The notes below the pieces were generated by a model, which saw nothing but the letters and a program-made list of their open reading frames with translations, was not told the DNA's origin and ran no database searches. The position numbers and the translations under genes were made by a program. From Acinetobacter nosocomialis NIPH 2119 (lineage in GTDB: Bacteria; Pseudomonadota; Gammaproteobacteria; Pseudomonadales; Moraxellaceae): DNA of 64,000 bases. Where the stretch lies: the NCBI RefSeq assembly GCF_000368085.1, contig NZ_KB849239.1, forward strand, positions 1,769,082 to 1,833,081. Reading direction: 5' to 3'. Positions 36,040 to 46,354 of the stretch are shown piece by piece (the first letter of the stretch is position 1; the number at the start of each line of letters is the position of its first letter).

Positions 36040-37398
36040 ATGGATACGAGTAAGGTTAATATTAATGAGTTAATTGATAAAGCCCGTTTTACACCTTTTC
36101 ATTGGAAAGTTTTAATCTGGTGCTTACTTATTATTATTTTTGATGGGTATGATTTAGTTATTTATGGGGTTGCTCTTCCTCTATTAATGCAGCAATGGTC
36201 GTTAACTGCTGTTGAAGCTGGTTTACTCGCCAGTGCCGCTCTATTCGGCATGATGTTTGGTGCCATGATTTTCGGCACACTTTCAGACAAACTTGGACGT
36301 AAAAAAACCATCCTGATTTGTGTCACCTTATTTAGCGGATTTACCTTTATAGGTGCCTTTGCCAAAGGACCAACTGAGTTTGCCATTTTGCGCTTTATTG
36401 CAGGCCTTGGGATTGGTGGCGTTATGCCAAACGTCGTTGCGCTTATGACCGAATACGCACCCAAAAAAATCCGCAGTACATTAGTGGCAATCATGTTTAG
36501 TGGCTATGCAATTGGCGGCATGACATCAGCGCTACTTGGTGCATGGCTCGTGAAAGACATGGGCTGGCAAATCATGTTTTTAATTGCGGGTATTCCTCTG
36601 TTATTGCTCCCACTCATTTGGAAATTTTTGCCAGAGTCTCTCACCTTTTTAGTGAAATCAAACCATAGCGAGCAGGCAAAAAGTATTATCGGTAAAATTG
36701 CACCTCAGACTCAGGTAAACGCCAATACACAACTGGTGTTAAATGAAAGCACCACAACCGATGCCCCTGTCCGTGCACTTTTCCAACAAGGTCGTACCTT
36801 CAGCACCTTTATGTTCTGGATTGCTTTCTTTATGTGCCTACTCATGGTGTATGCCTTAGGAAGCTGGTTACCTAAACTCATGCTGCAAGCGGGCTACTCA
36901 TTAGGTGCAAGCATGTTATTCCTCTTTGCACTCAATATTGGCGGTATGGTCGGTGCAATTGGTGGTGGTGCTTTAGCAGACAGATTCCATTTAAAACCTG
37001 TTATTACCATTATGTTTATTGTGGGATCGGCAGCTTTAATTCTGCTTGGCATTAATAGTCCACAATTTATTTTATATAGCCTGATTGCGATTGCTGGTGC
37101 TGCCACAATTGGTTCTCAAATCTTACTCTACACTTTCGTTGCCCAGTTCTATCCGACGGCACTTCGTTCAACTGGCATGGGCTGGGCCTCTGGAATTGGC
37201 CGTATCGGTGCGATTATTGGACCAGTTTTAACTGGAGCGCTACTCACACTTGAGCTTCCTCACCAAATGAATTTCTTAGCGATTGCAATTCCGGGTGTGA
37301 TTGCTGCACTTGCAATATTTATGGTCAATCTAAAAGCCTCTGTTACCGCACAAACGCCATCCACGTTTAACCCTCAAAACACGCTTACCCAGCAGTAA
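36040..37398 (+). CDS. benK: MFS aromatic-acid transporter BenK
   Basis: A 452-residue major-facilitator protein of the aromatic acid/H+ symporter (AAHS) group, with about 12 hydrophobic segments. The family motif FDGYDLVIYGVALPLLMQ sits in the first span with the key Asp residues, and the loop 2-3 motif is GTLSDKLGRKKT. A second loop carries GALADRFH. I chose ATG 36040 (MDTSKVN) with GGAGGTG before it; upstream in-frame codons lack a site. Benzoate uptake is inferred from the ben context. Confidence 0.92.
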   Translation: MDTSKVNINELIDKARFTPFHWKVLIWCLLIIIFDGYDLVIYGVALPLLMQQWSLTAVEAGLLASAALFGMMFGAMIFGTLSDKLGRKKTILICVTLFSGFTFIGAFAKGPTEFAILRFIAGLGIGGVMPNVVALMTEYAPKKIRSTLVAIMFSGYAIGGMTSALLGAWLVKDMGWQIMFLIAGIPLLLLPLIWKFLPESLTFLVKSNHSEQAKSIIGKIAPQTQVNANTQLVLNESTTTDAPVRALFQQGRTFSTFMFWIAFFMCLLMVYALGSWLPKLMLQAGYSLGASMLFLFALNIGGMVGAIGGGALADRFHLKPVITIMFIVGSAALILLGINSPQFILYSLIAIAGAATIGSQILLYTFVAQFYPTALRSTGMGWASGIGRIGAIIGPVLTGALLTLELPHQMNFLAIAIPGVIAALAIFMVNLKASVTAQTPSTFNPQNTLTQQ

Positions 37399-37442
37399 AC
37401 ACAAATGCGCCGAGGACTGGCGCATCTTTTTGGAAATGGATT

Positions 37443-38705
37443 ATGGAATTATTACACCGCTTTAAACCATGTAATTTAGCAATAGCCACATTATTAGGTT
37501 TATTGACTAGCTCAAGTTTATGGGCAGCAGACACCACTCAACAAAGTGAAGATGAATGGAAGTTCACGCTAAAAAATGCCTATATCAACCGTAATTTTGA
37601 CAATGACACTCTCAAAGACACAGGTAGCTGGTCTCAAGCAGCGTCATTATTTTATAAGTCGAAAATGCATGACACTCCACTAGTCATAGCAGATAAGCCT
37701 ATAACCATTGGAGCTGATGCTTCTGTTCAATATGCCGTGCGTTTAAGTTCAGACAAACACGTTGCGGACACGGTTTTGCCTTTTAATAAAGAAACTCAAT
37801 CACAAGCATCCGACTTTTTAAAATACGGTGCAACCTTAAAAATCGGCTATGACAAAACTTTATTAAGCGTAGGCGAACTCTGGTTGGATTTACCTGTAAC
37901 AGCTGTGGATGCTAGCCGACAATTACTTACCTCTTATTGGGGAACCAATCTTAAGTCACAACTTTCAGATCAGCTTTACGCTGAAATTGGTCGGGTTGAA
38001 AAAGTGTCGCCACGAAATGAAGAAGACTTTAAAAAGTTTTCTTTCACTTCAAATGGCATTACCAAAGAATCTGATGGTTTAAATTACATTGACCTGCGCT
38101 ATCAATTTACGCCGTCACTCAAGGGTGAATATTACTTTGGTAATTTGGAAGATCTCTACAATAAACACTATGTAGGACTTGAGCATAATTGGAAACAACC
38201 TAATTTTGCCCTCACCTCTAAGTTTAAATACTTCAATGCAAAAAATGACGGCAATGCTTTTGATATCGATGCGCAAAACATTGGGGTGTTAGAGACACTT
38301 AAAGTGAAAAATCATACTTTTGGTTTGGGGTACCAACAAATTATGGGTGAGTCGGCTTATCCATTACCGGATGGTTTTTTGCCAGAGACTTATTTCATTA
38401 ACTGGAATGCCACTGGCTTCTTTAAAGAAGACGAAAAGTCTTACCACGTCATGTACGGCTATGACTTTAAAGACTATATGCCTGGTCTAAATGCAATGGT
38501 GAAATATGTCTATGGCCATGACTTTAAAGCAGCCAATGGCGAGAAAAACCACGAAACCGAGTCGAATGTGATTTTAAACTATGCATTTCAGCAGCCTTTC
38601 TTAAAAGGTCTTGCCCTGCAATACATTCGGATTGATTACAACGTAAAACATGGCAATGACTTTGGTGAAGATCGTCTGTTTGTAAACTACACTAAAAAGT
38701 TTTAA
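37443..38705 (+). CDS. benP: OprD-family outer-membrane porin BenP
   Basis: A 420-residue outer-membrane porin. The signal peptide covers about residues 1-28 (IATLLGLLTSSSLWAAD). The mature part has the OprD/OccK pattern of alternating beta strands: EWKFTLKNAYINRNFDND near residue 38, then SWSQAASLFYKSK. The C-terminus ends in an aromatic-flanked strand, LFVNYTKKF, as outer-membrane barrels do. It lies 44 bp after benK and would let benzoate cross the outer membrane. Two hairpins follow. Confidence 0.9.
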   Translation: MELLHRFKPCNLAIATLLGLLTSSSLWAADTTQQSEDEWKFTLKNAYINRNFDNDTLKDTGSWSQAASLFYKSKMHDTPLVIADKPITIGADASVQYAVRLSSDKHVADTVLPFNKETQSQASDFLKYGATLKIGYDKTLLSVGELWLDLPVTAVDASRQLLTSYWGTNLKSQLSDQLYAEIGRVEKVSPRNEEDFKKFSFTSNGITKESDGLNYIDLRYQFTPSLKGEYYFGNLEDLYNKHYVGLEHNWKQPNFALTSKFKYFNAKNDGNAFDIDAQNIGVLETLKVKNHTFGLGYQQIMGESAYPLPDGFLPETYFINWNATGFFKEDEKSYHVMYGYDFKDYMPGLNAMVKYVYGHDFKAANGEKNHETESNVILNYAFQQPFLKGLALQYIRIDYNVKHGNDFGEDRLFVNYTKKF

Positions 38706-38722
38706 TCATTTTGATTTAACTT

Positions 38723-38746
38723 AAGCGGGCCACTTTTGGTCCGCTT
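38723..38746 (+). terminator. terminator after benP
   Basis: AAGCGGGCC and GGTCCGCTT form a nine-bp stem (one G-U) with a six-base loop, followed by TATTATTTTT. Confidence 0.7.
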
Positions 38747-38763
38747 TATTATTTTTGAGCCAT

Positions 38764-38791
38764 AAAAAAACGCTCTTACGAGCGTTTTTTT
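38764..38791. terminator. bidirectional terminator between benP and the FabH-like gene
   Basis: AAAAAAACGCTC and GAGCGTTTTTTT form a perfect stem with a four-base loop and long A/T tracts. It stops convergent transcripts. Confidence 0.85.
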
Positions 38792-38805
38792 ATGAATCTA
38801 GTAAC

Positions 38806-39921
<1,116 letters not shown>

Positions 39922-40007
39922 CTAAAAAAATGAATAGGGTCTGTTAATCTTTCATTTATAAATTGCGTTGTAGGCTAAACAAACGCATAAACAAACCCCG
40001 ATCTATC

Positions 40008-43000
40008 TTAACTGATTCCCAAACGATCCCATAACTTTTGCAGTCGAGTTGGCGAAATAGGCATCTTGGTTTTCATCGGCTGAGAAAATAAAGAAATGCG
40101 AAATTCTTCCAACATCAAATACAATTCTTTGATTCTTGGATCGTTTTTGAATTTAAATACCTTGTCCATCCATGGATCGACATCATCAATAGCGGCATGA
40201 TCTCGCTGTAGATTATTTGGCAATCGGTCTAAACGCAATAGCAGCGCTTTTAAATAACGCGGATATTCCTGCCAAAGATCGACTGGTTGGCAGTAAACAA
40301 AGTTACCAAGTGACATGAGATCTAACTGATCTTCAATATCATCAATACTGCGTCCAAACACATCCGGATCAAGTACTAAAAGCTGACGACGAATTTGCTG
40401 CCATTGAATGTAGATATCACTTAACTGCTCAAGTGCTTGCTGACCATAACTCAAAAATTGCTTTTTGACTTGTTCTAGCAGTTTATTAAATTCATCAGCA
40501 TTAATTGGCAAAGTCGTGATTGCCATCTGCAATGTTGCATAGACCAGCATCTGCTCAAGCTTAGCTTTATCGCCTAAAGGTGAATAAGCAAGCGCAAGTG
40601 GTTTTGAAATCTGCTTTTTCAACTGGCGAACCAAATCACCAAGCTGCATATGGACCAGACGAATAATACCTTCCCGATGCTGTTTAATCGCCTCTGACTG
40701 ATCATTAAAGGTTTGTATAACCACACCAGACTCATCTTTCGCCTCAAGTTCAGCAAAAGTTTTGGTCGGTACTAAAGCTTGATATTGTTTAACAACAACA
40801 CCTGTCACCTTTTGTGAAGCTTCAAAGGTAAAGTTTTCAGGGAAAGTTTTAAACTCGCCTTTTTGCTGTTTCACCGGACGATGAGTTTCAACACGACAGC
40901 GAGCTTTCAACTCAGCTAAATCACGGCCTTTGGCAATTAATTTACCTTTTTCATCAATGACCTTAATAAAAGGCACCAAATACGGATCTATTCGTTCAAA
41001 TGAAAAATCTTTATCGGTAATTTGCTCACCACGTAAAGCAAATGCAAGATAGCTAAAAATATGCTGTCGCAAATGTACCGCATCAATGCCCTGCATAAGC
41101 TTACGAGCTGTGTCAGGAATAGGCACTATATTACGACGTTTATCTTTTGGTAGAGCTTTTAATAGCGCTTCAATTAAATCTAAACGCCAGCCTGGAATAC
41201 CCCAAGACCAGATGTTTTCATCAACTTGCGGCAATGCCTGTACCGGAATTTGAACCGTTGCGCCATCTTCATCATGACTTGGGTCAAATCGATATGTCGT
41301 TGCCAAACGTAACTGACCATTATGTAAATGATCAGGGAATTGCTGCGTGGTCGGACGGTCATTGAGCCAAAGTGCATCATTTTCTACATATAAATATCGC
41401 GGATTTTTTGCTTCTACCGTTGCACGCCAGTCTTCAAAACTACGGCGACTTGCGATTTCTTCAGGTATTTTAGAGGCATAGAACTGATAAATCGTTTCTT
41501 CATCGACCACTAAATCGCGGCGACGCAATTTATCTTCAACTCGCTCTACTTCTTCAAGTTTAAGCAAATTGTGTTTTAAAAATGGTGGAACTGTCCCCAG
41601 ATTTCCTGTAGTTAACGCATCACGTAAGAAAATCTCATGTGCAGCAGGTTGATCAACTTTCTCAAAATTAATCAAACGCTTCGGTTCAATAATTAAACCA
41701 AACAATGAGATTTGTGCATAAGCATTTACAATACCGGCTTTTTTAGACCAATGCGGCTCAAAATAGTGGTATTTCAATAAGTCGCGTGCAGCAAGCAAAA
41801 TCCATTCAGGATCAATTTTTGCTAATGTACGCAAATAAACTTGAGATGTTTCCACCATCTCAAAAGCCATCACCCACGCAGTATTGGTTTTATGCAACGT
41901 ACTCGCAGGGAAAACTTTAGCCTTTTGCTGACGCACCGCCATAAAGGTATTACGTTCATCAGTTTTATTGGCAATGAACGATAATAAACCGGTCAGCAAC
42001 GCACGGTGCAAGTTTTCGTAGTTTGCAGGTTTTTCATTAAAACTAAGTTTTAAACCTTCGGCCAGCTCGACTAGCTGCTGGTGTGTCTGTTTCCATTCAC
42101 GTAACCGTAACCAGCTTAAGAAATGCTGCTTAGCAAATTGACGACGCTTGTTTTCCGACATCCCTGCTTCACCTTTAGGATTTAGAGTATCCCAAAGTTT
42201 TAAATAAAACAGAAAATCTGAATCTGCCTCTTTAAATAAGGCATGCTTTTGGTCAGCCTGCATCTGTTTATCGGCTGGGCGCTCACGTGGGTCTTGCACT
42301 GCAAGTGCACTCACCACCACCAAAATTTCTTTGAGTACACCAAAATGAGCACCGCCCACAATCATACGCGCGAGTCGAGGGTCAATCGGCATACGGGCCA
42401 TCATTTGACCGACTTTAGTCAGTTCGTTTTTCTTCTCGTTTAGCGCACCTAATTCAATGAGTAGCTTACGACCATCATTGACTAGACGGAAATCTGGCGG
42501 CTCAATGAAATCGAAGTTTTCTAACTCACCTAAGCCTAAGCTCTGCATTTGCAGAATTACCGATGCCAAATTGGTTCGCTTAATTTCAGGTTCGGTAAAT
42601 TCAGGACGGCTTAAAAAATCTTCTTCGCTATATAAACGAATACAAACGCCCGGAGCAATACGACCACAACGCCCTTTACGTTGATTGGCCGCAGCCTGCG
42701 AAATTGCCTCAATCGGTAAACGTTGCACACGTGAACGGTAGTTATAACGAGATATACGTGCAAAGCCGCTATCAATCACATAGCGAATATTAGGAACCGT
42801 CAATGCAGTTTCTGCAACGTTGGTGGCAATAATAATACGGCGGCCCTTTCCACTTGGGCTAAAAATCTTTTGTTGCTCTGAAACGGCTAAGCGTGCATAC
42901 AAAGGTAAAATTTCGGTATGCCTTGGCCCATATTTTTGCAAAGTTTCCTGTAATTCTCGAATTTCTTGTTCAGTACTTGAGAAAATCAGAATATCTGCAT

Positions 43001-43892
43001 GTTCTGGATGGCCTTTTTCTTCGGCATCGGCAAAGCATTCTTCTACAGCTTGTACGACTGCACGCGGAAGATTTTCTTCAAAATCGTCGAACTCGTCATC
43101 ATCACTACCGCCAATATTCATCTCTGAAATTGGGCGATAACGTACTTCGACCGGATAGCTACGACCTTCTACCTCAAAAATAGGCGCATCATTAAAGTAA
43201 TTACTAAAACGATTTACATCTAAAGTTGCCGAGGTCACGATGACTTTTAAATCTGGGCGTTTTGGCAACAATTGCTTTAAATAGCCCATAATAAAATCAA
43301 TATTGAGTGAGCGCTCGTGCGCTTCATCAATAATGATGGTGTCATATTTGGACAGAAAACGGTCATTGCCTAACTCGGCAAGTAAAATACCGTCAGTCAT
43401 TAACCTTACAATCGAATCTTGTGAACCTTGTTCATTGAAACGGATTTTAAAGCCAATTGACTCGCCAAGCTTTTCGCCGACTTCTTCTGCAATACGCTGC
43501 GACACACTACGTGCAGCTAAACGACGTGGCTGGGTATGGCCAATCATACCGGTCAAACCACGCCCTGCTAACATTGCAATTTGAGGAAGCTGAGTAGTTT
43601 TTCCTGAGCCTGTTTCACCTGCCACAATAATAACTTGATGCTTTTGAATCGCCTCAATTAAACGGTCAGCATATTGGGTAACAGGTAAGTCCTGATTTAA
43701 TTTGATTTTTGGTAAACGTTCATAACGCTGTCTAACTTTTGCATTAGACTGTTCAAATAATTTTTCAATCTCTGAAGTATCGGCTTTTTTATCTTTACGC
43801 AAACGATTTAAACGGTAACGATCTCTCGCCATCACCCATTGATCTATATTTAAACCATTCAGCACAGATAAATTTTCCTGAAAATTCAACAA
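40008..43892 (-). CDS. hrpA: ATP-dependent RNA helicase HrpA
   Basis: A 1294-residue DEAH-box RNA helicase linked to mRNA processing and rescue of stalled ribosomes. Walker A is AGETGSGKTTQLPQ near residue 95, motif II is IIDEAHERSLN, motif III is VTSATLD, and motif VI is QRKGRCGRIAPG. Helicase-associated and OB-like domains follow, with a long C-terminal DUF3418 region that sets HrpA apart from HrpB. The length is normal for HrpA. The gene stands alone with a 95-bp gap to the FabH-like gene. Confidence 0.95.
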   Translation of the reverse strand: MLNFQENLSVLNGLNIDQWVMARDRYRLNRLRKDKKADTSEIEKLFEQSNAKVRQRYERLPKIKLNQDLPVTQYADRLIEAIQKHQVIIVAGETGSGKTTQLPQIAMLAGRGLTGMIGHTQPRRLAARSVSQRIAEEVGEKLGESIGFKIRFNEQGSQDSIVRLMTDGILLAELGNDRFLSKYDTIIIDEAHERSLNIDFIMGYLKQLLPKRPDLKVIVTSATLDVNRFSNYFNDAPIFEVEGRSYPVEVRYRPISEMNIGGSDDDEFDDFEENLPRAVVQAVEECFADAEEKGHPEHADILIFSSTEQEIRELQETLQKYGPRHTEILPLYARLAVSEQQKIFSPSGKGRRIIIATNVAETALTVPNIRYVIDSGFARISRYNYRSRVQRLPIEAISQAAANQRKGRCGRIAPGVCIRLYSEEDFLSRPEFTEPEIKRTNLASVILQMQSLGLGELENFDFIEPPDFRLVNDGRKLLIELGALNEKKNELTKVGQMMARMPIDPRLARMIVGGAHFGVLKEILVVVSALAVQDPRERPADKQMQADQKHALFKEADSDFLFYLKLWDTLNPKGEAGMSENKRRQFAKQHFLSWLRLREWKQTHQQLVELAEGLKLSFNEKPANYENLHRALLTGLLSFIANKTDERNTFMAVRQQKAKVFPASTLHKTNTAWVMAFEMVETSQVYLRTLAKIDPEWILLAARDLLKYHYFEPHWSKKAGIVNAYAQISLFGLIIEPKRLINFEKVDQPAAHEIFLRDALTTGNLGTVPPFLKHNLLKLEEVERVEDKLRRRDLVVDEETIYQFYASKIPEEIASRRSFEDWRATVEAKNPRYLYVENDALWLNDRPTTQQFPDHLHNGQLRLATTYRFDPSHDEDGATVQIPVQALPQVDENIWSWGIPGWRLDLIEALLKALPKDKRRNIVPIPDTARKLMQGIDAVHLRQHIFSYLAFALRGEQITDKDFSFERIDPYLVPFIKVIDEKGKLIAKGRDLAELKARCRVETHRPVKQQKGEFKTFPENFTFEASQKVTGVVVKQYQALVPTKTFAELEAKDESGVVIQTFNDQSEAIKQHREGIIRLVHMQLGDLVRQLKKQISKPLALAYSPLGDKAKLEQMLVYATLQMAITTLPINADEFNKLLEQVKKQFLSYGQQALEQLSDIYIQWQQIRRQLLVLDPDVFGRSIDDIEDQLDLMSLGNFVYCQPVDLWQEYPRYLKALLLRLDRLPNNLQRDHAAIDDVDPWMDKVFKFKNDPRIKELYLMLEEFRISLFSQPMKTKMPISPTRLQKLWDRLGIS

Positions 43893-44071
43893 TCCTCTAT
43901 TTTACGCTTTAATGCCCCTCAGGTAAAACAGTTGGTTTTTTATATATTTTTAATTTTTTAAAATTTTACCCTTGAATTTTATCTAGATAGACTTCATGTT
44001 GTTAGGCAAGTTTCTTTTACTATAACTGTCATTTGATTTACATGTTTTTGCAGTCAAATCGAATACAGTAT

Positions 44072-44148
44072 TTGGGGACTTAAAAATCGGAAATTTTCCA
44101 CTTATTCAATTTTCCGATTTTAGTCATGTAAAAATACTATTTCCCCAA
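44072..44148. repeat. nested inverted repeats between hrpA and ahpC
   Basis: An inner 11-bp pair (AAAATCGGAAA 44083-44093, TTTCCGATTTT 44111-44121) sits inside an outer pair (TTGGGGA 44072-44078, TCCCCAA 44142-44148). The whole element is 77 bp and ends 69 bp before the ahpC start. It could be a terminator/insulator or a leader structure of ahpC. Confidence 0.6.
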
Positions 44149-44217
44149 TAAAGAATTTTTATTTATTCTACATCTCGTAAACAAGTTTAAATATAAACCT
44201 CAATCATGGAGACAATG

Positions 44218-44781
44218 ATGAGCTTGATTAATACTGAAGTTAAACCATTCCAAGCAACTGCTTACCACAACGGCCAATTTGTTGAAGTTAACGAAACTAA
44301 CCTTAAAGGTAAATGGTCTGTTGTATTCTTCTATCCAGCTGACTTTACTTTCGTTTGTCCTACTGAGCTTGAAGACTTAGCTGACAACTATGCTGAATTC
44401 CAAAAATTAGGCGTAGAAATCTACGGTGTTTCTACTGACACTCACTTCACTCACAAAGCTTGGCACGACACTTCAGACGCGATCAAGAAAATTCAATACC
44501 CATTAGTTGGCGATCCAACTTGGACTCTTTCTAAAAACTTCGACGTTTTAATTGAGTCTGAAGGTTTAGCTGACCGTGGTACTTTCGTTATCGATCCAGA
44601 AGGTAAAATCCAAATCGTTGAAATCAACGCTGGCGGTATCGGTCGTGACGCATCTGAACTTCTTCGCAAAGTAAAAGCTGCTCAATACGTACACTCTCAC
44701 CCAGGTGAAGTTTGCCCAGCTAAATGGAAAGAAGGTGAAGCTACTCTTGCTCCATCTATCGACCTAGTTGGTAAAATCTAA
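44218..44781 (+). CDS. ahpC: alkyl hydroperoxide reductase, peroxiredoxin AhpC
   Basis: A 187-residue typical 2-Cys peroxiredoxin that reduces organic hydroperoxides and H2O2. The peroxidatic Cys47 lies in FTFVCPTE and the resolving Cys in GEVCPAKW near the end. Active-site Pro, Thr and Arg positions are present ([17 protein letters not shown]). I chose ATG 44218 ([11 protein letters not shown]), six bases after GGAG, which matches the E. coli protein start. Its reductase ahpF is at 46355, 1.6 kb away rather than adjacent, with three unrelated small genes between. Codon use looks highly expressed. Confidence 0.96.
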   Translation: MSLINTEVKPFQATAYHNGQFVEVNETNLKGKWSVVFFYPADFTFVCPTELEDLADNYAEFQKLGVEIYGVSTDTHFTHKAWHDTSDAIKKIQYPLVGDPTWTLSKNFDVLIESEGLADRGTFVIDPEGKIQIVEINAGGIGRDASELLRKVKAAQYVHSHPGEVCPAKWKEGEATLAPSIDLVGKI

Positions 44782-44805
44782 TCTCTCTTAGATTTTAAAA
44801 ACTCG

Positions 44806-44836
44806 AAGAACCATCCTTTATCGGATGGTTCTTTTG
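44806..44836 (+). terminator. terminator after ahpC
   Basis: AAGAACCATCC and GGATGGTTCTT form an 11-bp stem with a six-base loop and a T-rich tail, 25 bp after the stop. Confidence 0.85.
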
Positions 44837-44973
44837 TTTTGAATAAGCACATCACATTTTCTACTGATACTTTTACAATTCTGCCCTTCCCCGTTACTTA
44901 AACATTGAGTAATGTCAAATAAACAACTGGTTAATTTTTGAGTAAGTTTGATATGAAATAAAGGGGTGCATTT

Positions 44974-45189
44974 ATGGTGAATACAGCGGTCGTCACTTCA
45001 TGGAAATATAATGCTACATCGCGTCATTTAAAAATCTTTTATAGCGACGGTTCTGGAGATCTATATCATCCTGTCCCTGAGTTTGTTTATGACAACTTAT
45101 TACGTTCAACAGACAAAGCTGCTTTTGTACATAAATATTTAGAATTTAATTTGCACTTTACTCGACTTTCTTTGGTGATTGCCTCATAA
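44974..45189 (+). CDS. KTSC-domain protein
   Basis: A 71-residue protein that fits the KTSC domain: SWKYNATSRHLKIFYSDGSG near residue 9, YHPVPEFVYDNLLRSTDKAAF after it, and a final YLEFNLHFTRL in place of the usual KxY end. The domain is linked with lysyl-tRNA synthetase C-termini or phage proteins, but its function is unknown. AGGGG precedes the ATG. It lies between ahpC and the minus-strand genes, alone, with a minus-strand terminator just after it. Confidence 0.75.
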   Translation: MVNTAVVTSWKYNATSRHLKIFYSDGSGDLYHPVPEFVYDNLLRSTDKAAFVHKYLEFNLHFTRLSLVIAS

Positions 45190-45202
45190 CAACTATAAAA
45201 AA

Positions 45203-45221
45203 GGCCTGCTCAAAACAGGCC
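45203..45221 (-). terminator. terminator of the O-methyltransferase gene
   Basis: GGCCTG and CAGGCC pair around seven bases, with six T next to it on the minus strand. It lies 31 bp after the methyltransferase stop. Confidence 0.75.
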
Positions 45222-45252
45222 GCGACTGGAATATGAAATTATTTCAGTAAAA

Positions 45253-45840
45253 CTATTTTGTGACCACTAAACATAAACCTGCACCTACAGGCAAAATACT
45301 ACTCATAAAATCTGCATCCTTTTTAATCAAAGATAAAAAAGGATTTACTTCTGCTGCATGAGATATCACATTATCAACCACTAAAACACCACCTTTAGCC
45401 TTAATTAATCGTTTTAAATCTGGCCAATAACTTTCATATACATCACGTTCAGCATCTAACAAAATAAAATCGAATGTTTCTTTTGCTTCTTTTAAGTAAT
45501 CGGCTGCATCTCCTACCCAAAATTGAACAATTTCGCTGAGCTCTAACTCAGCTACATGGCGTTTTGCCTCTGCACTTCGTTTTTCATCGATTTCAACTGT
45601 GGTCACCTGCCCTCCAGTTGCCTGAGCAGCTTCAGCTAACCATAAAGTTGAATAACCTGTCGAAGTGCCAATTTCTAAAATAGTTTTGGCTTGCTGCATA
45701 CGAATAAATTGTGAGAGTAATTTTGCAGACTCTACTTCAATATTGCGATATCGCTGTAAACGATCAGGCTGCTGTGAGTCATGCTGTTTAAAGGTGTCAT
45801 ATAAATCAGCAACTCTTTGTAAGAAAATAGTATTTGTCAT
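45253..45840 (-). CDS. class I SAM-dependent O-methyltransferase
   Basis: A 195-residue methyltransferase of the catechol-O-methyltransferase-like group. The SAM motif is ILEIGTSTGYSTLWLAEAA near residue 55, followed by TTVEIDEKR (acidic ribose ligand) and FILLDAERDVYESYW near residue 124. C-terminal KGGVLVVDNVISHA completes the core. The substrate is unknown; size and motifs fit small phenolic or unspecific acceptors. The DUF1653 gene is 36 bp upstream on the same strand, so the two may be co-read. Confidence 0.82.
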   Translation of the reverse strand: MTNTIFLQRVADLYDTFKQHDSQQPDRLQRYRNIEVESAKLLSQFIRMQQAKTILEIGTSTGYSTLWLAEAAQATGGQVTTVEIDEKRSAEAKRHVAELELSEIVQFWVGDAADYLKEAKETFDFILLDAERDVYESYWPDLKRLIKAKGGVLVVDNVISHAAEVNPFLSLIKKDADFMSSILPVGAGLCLVVTK

Positions 45841-45876
45841 CTATTTTACTCCTTCTTTATATGACAGCTGTTTTAG

Positions 45877-46095
45877 TTAAGTACTTTGGATTAATTTAAA
45901 ACGCGGTACGACACTACCATCACTCATTTGGACGGTTTCAGTAAACATATCAAGTGGTCGAACCCATGTTGAATAATCACCATATAAACATTGATAAACG
46001 ACCAATTCCTCTTCAGTTTCACTGTGTTTTGCTACAGAAAAAACCTGATAGAGATTACCTTTATAATGCTGATAAATACCGCGTTGCAATGACAT
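45877..46095 (-). CDS. DUF1653 family protein
   Basis: A 72-residue protein with the DUF1653 pattern: [20 protein letters not shown] at the start, [20 protein letters not shown] in the middle. Family members are short and soluble and of unknown function. AAGGTAG precedes the ATG. It reads into the methyltransferase after a 36-bp gap. Confidence 0.85.
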   Translation of the reverse strand: MSLQRGIYQHYKGNLYQVFSVAKHSETEEELVVYQCLYGDYSTWVRPLDMFTETVQMSDGSVVPRFKLIQST

Positions 46096-46354
46096 GAAAC
46101 TACCTTTTAATGTTATGACATAAAATCTTTACAGCCATATAACATATATAAATTTTCAAACACTTTCACTTTAAAATACCGCAAAAGTAAAAATGAGATT
46201 GGGATTCTCTTTTTAATATTTTCAACTCATGCTTAAATCAAACAAACATTCAAAAAACCGATCAAATACATAAAAACATACTGTTTTACCTATTCATTGT
46301 TTTCACGTACTATGCATCTATTGAAAGAATTTGGATGCATTGGAGTAAAAACAG

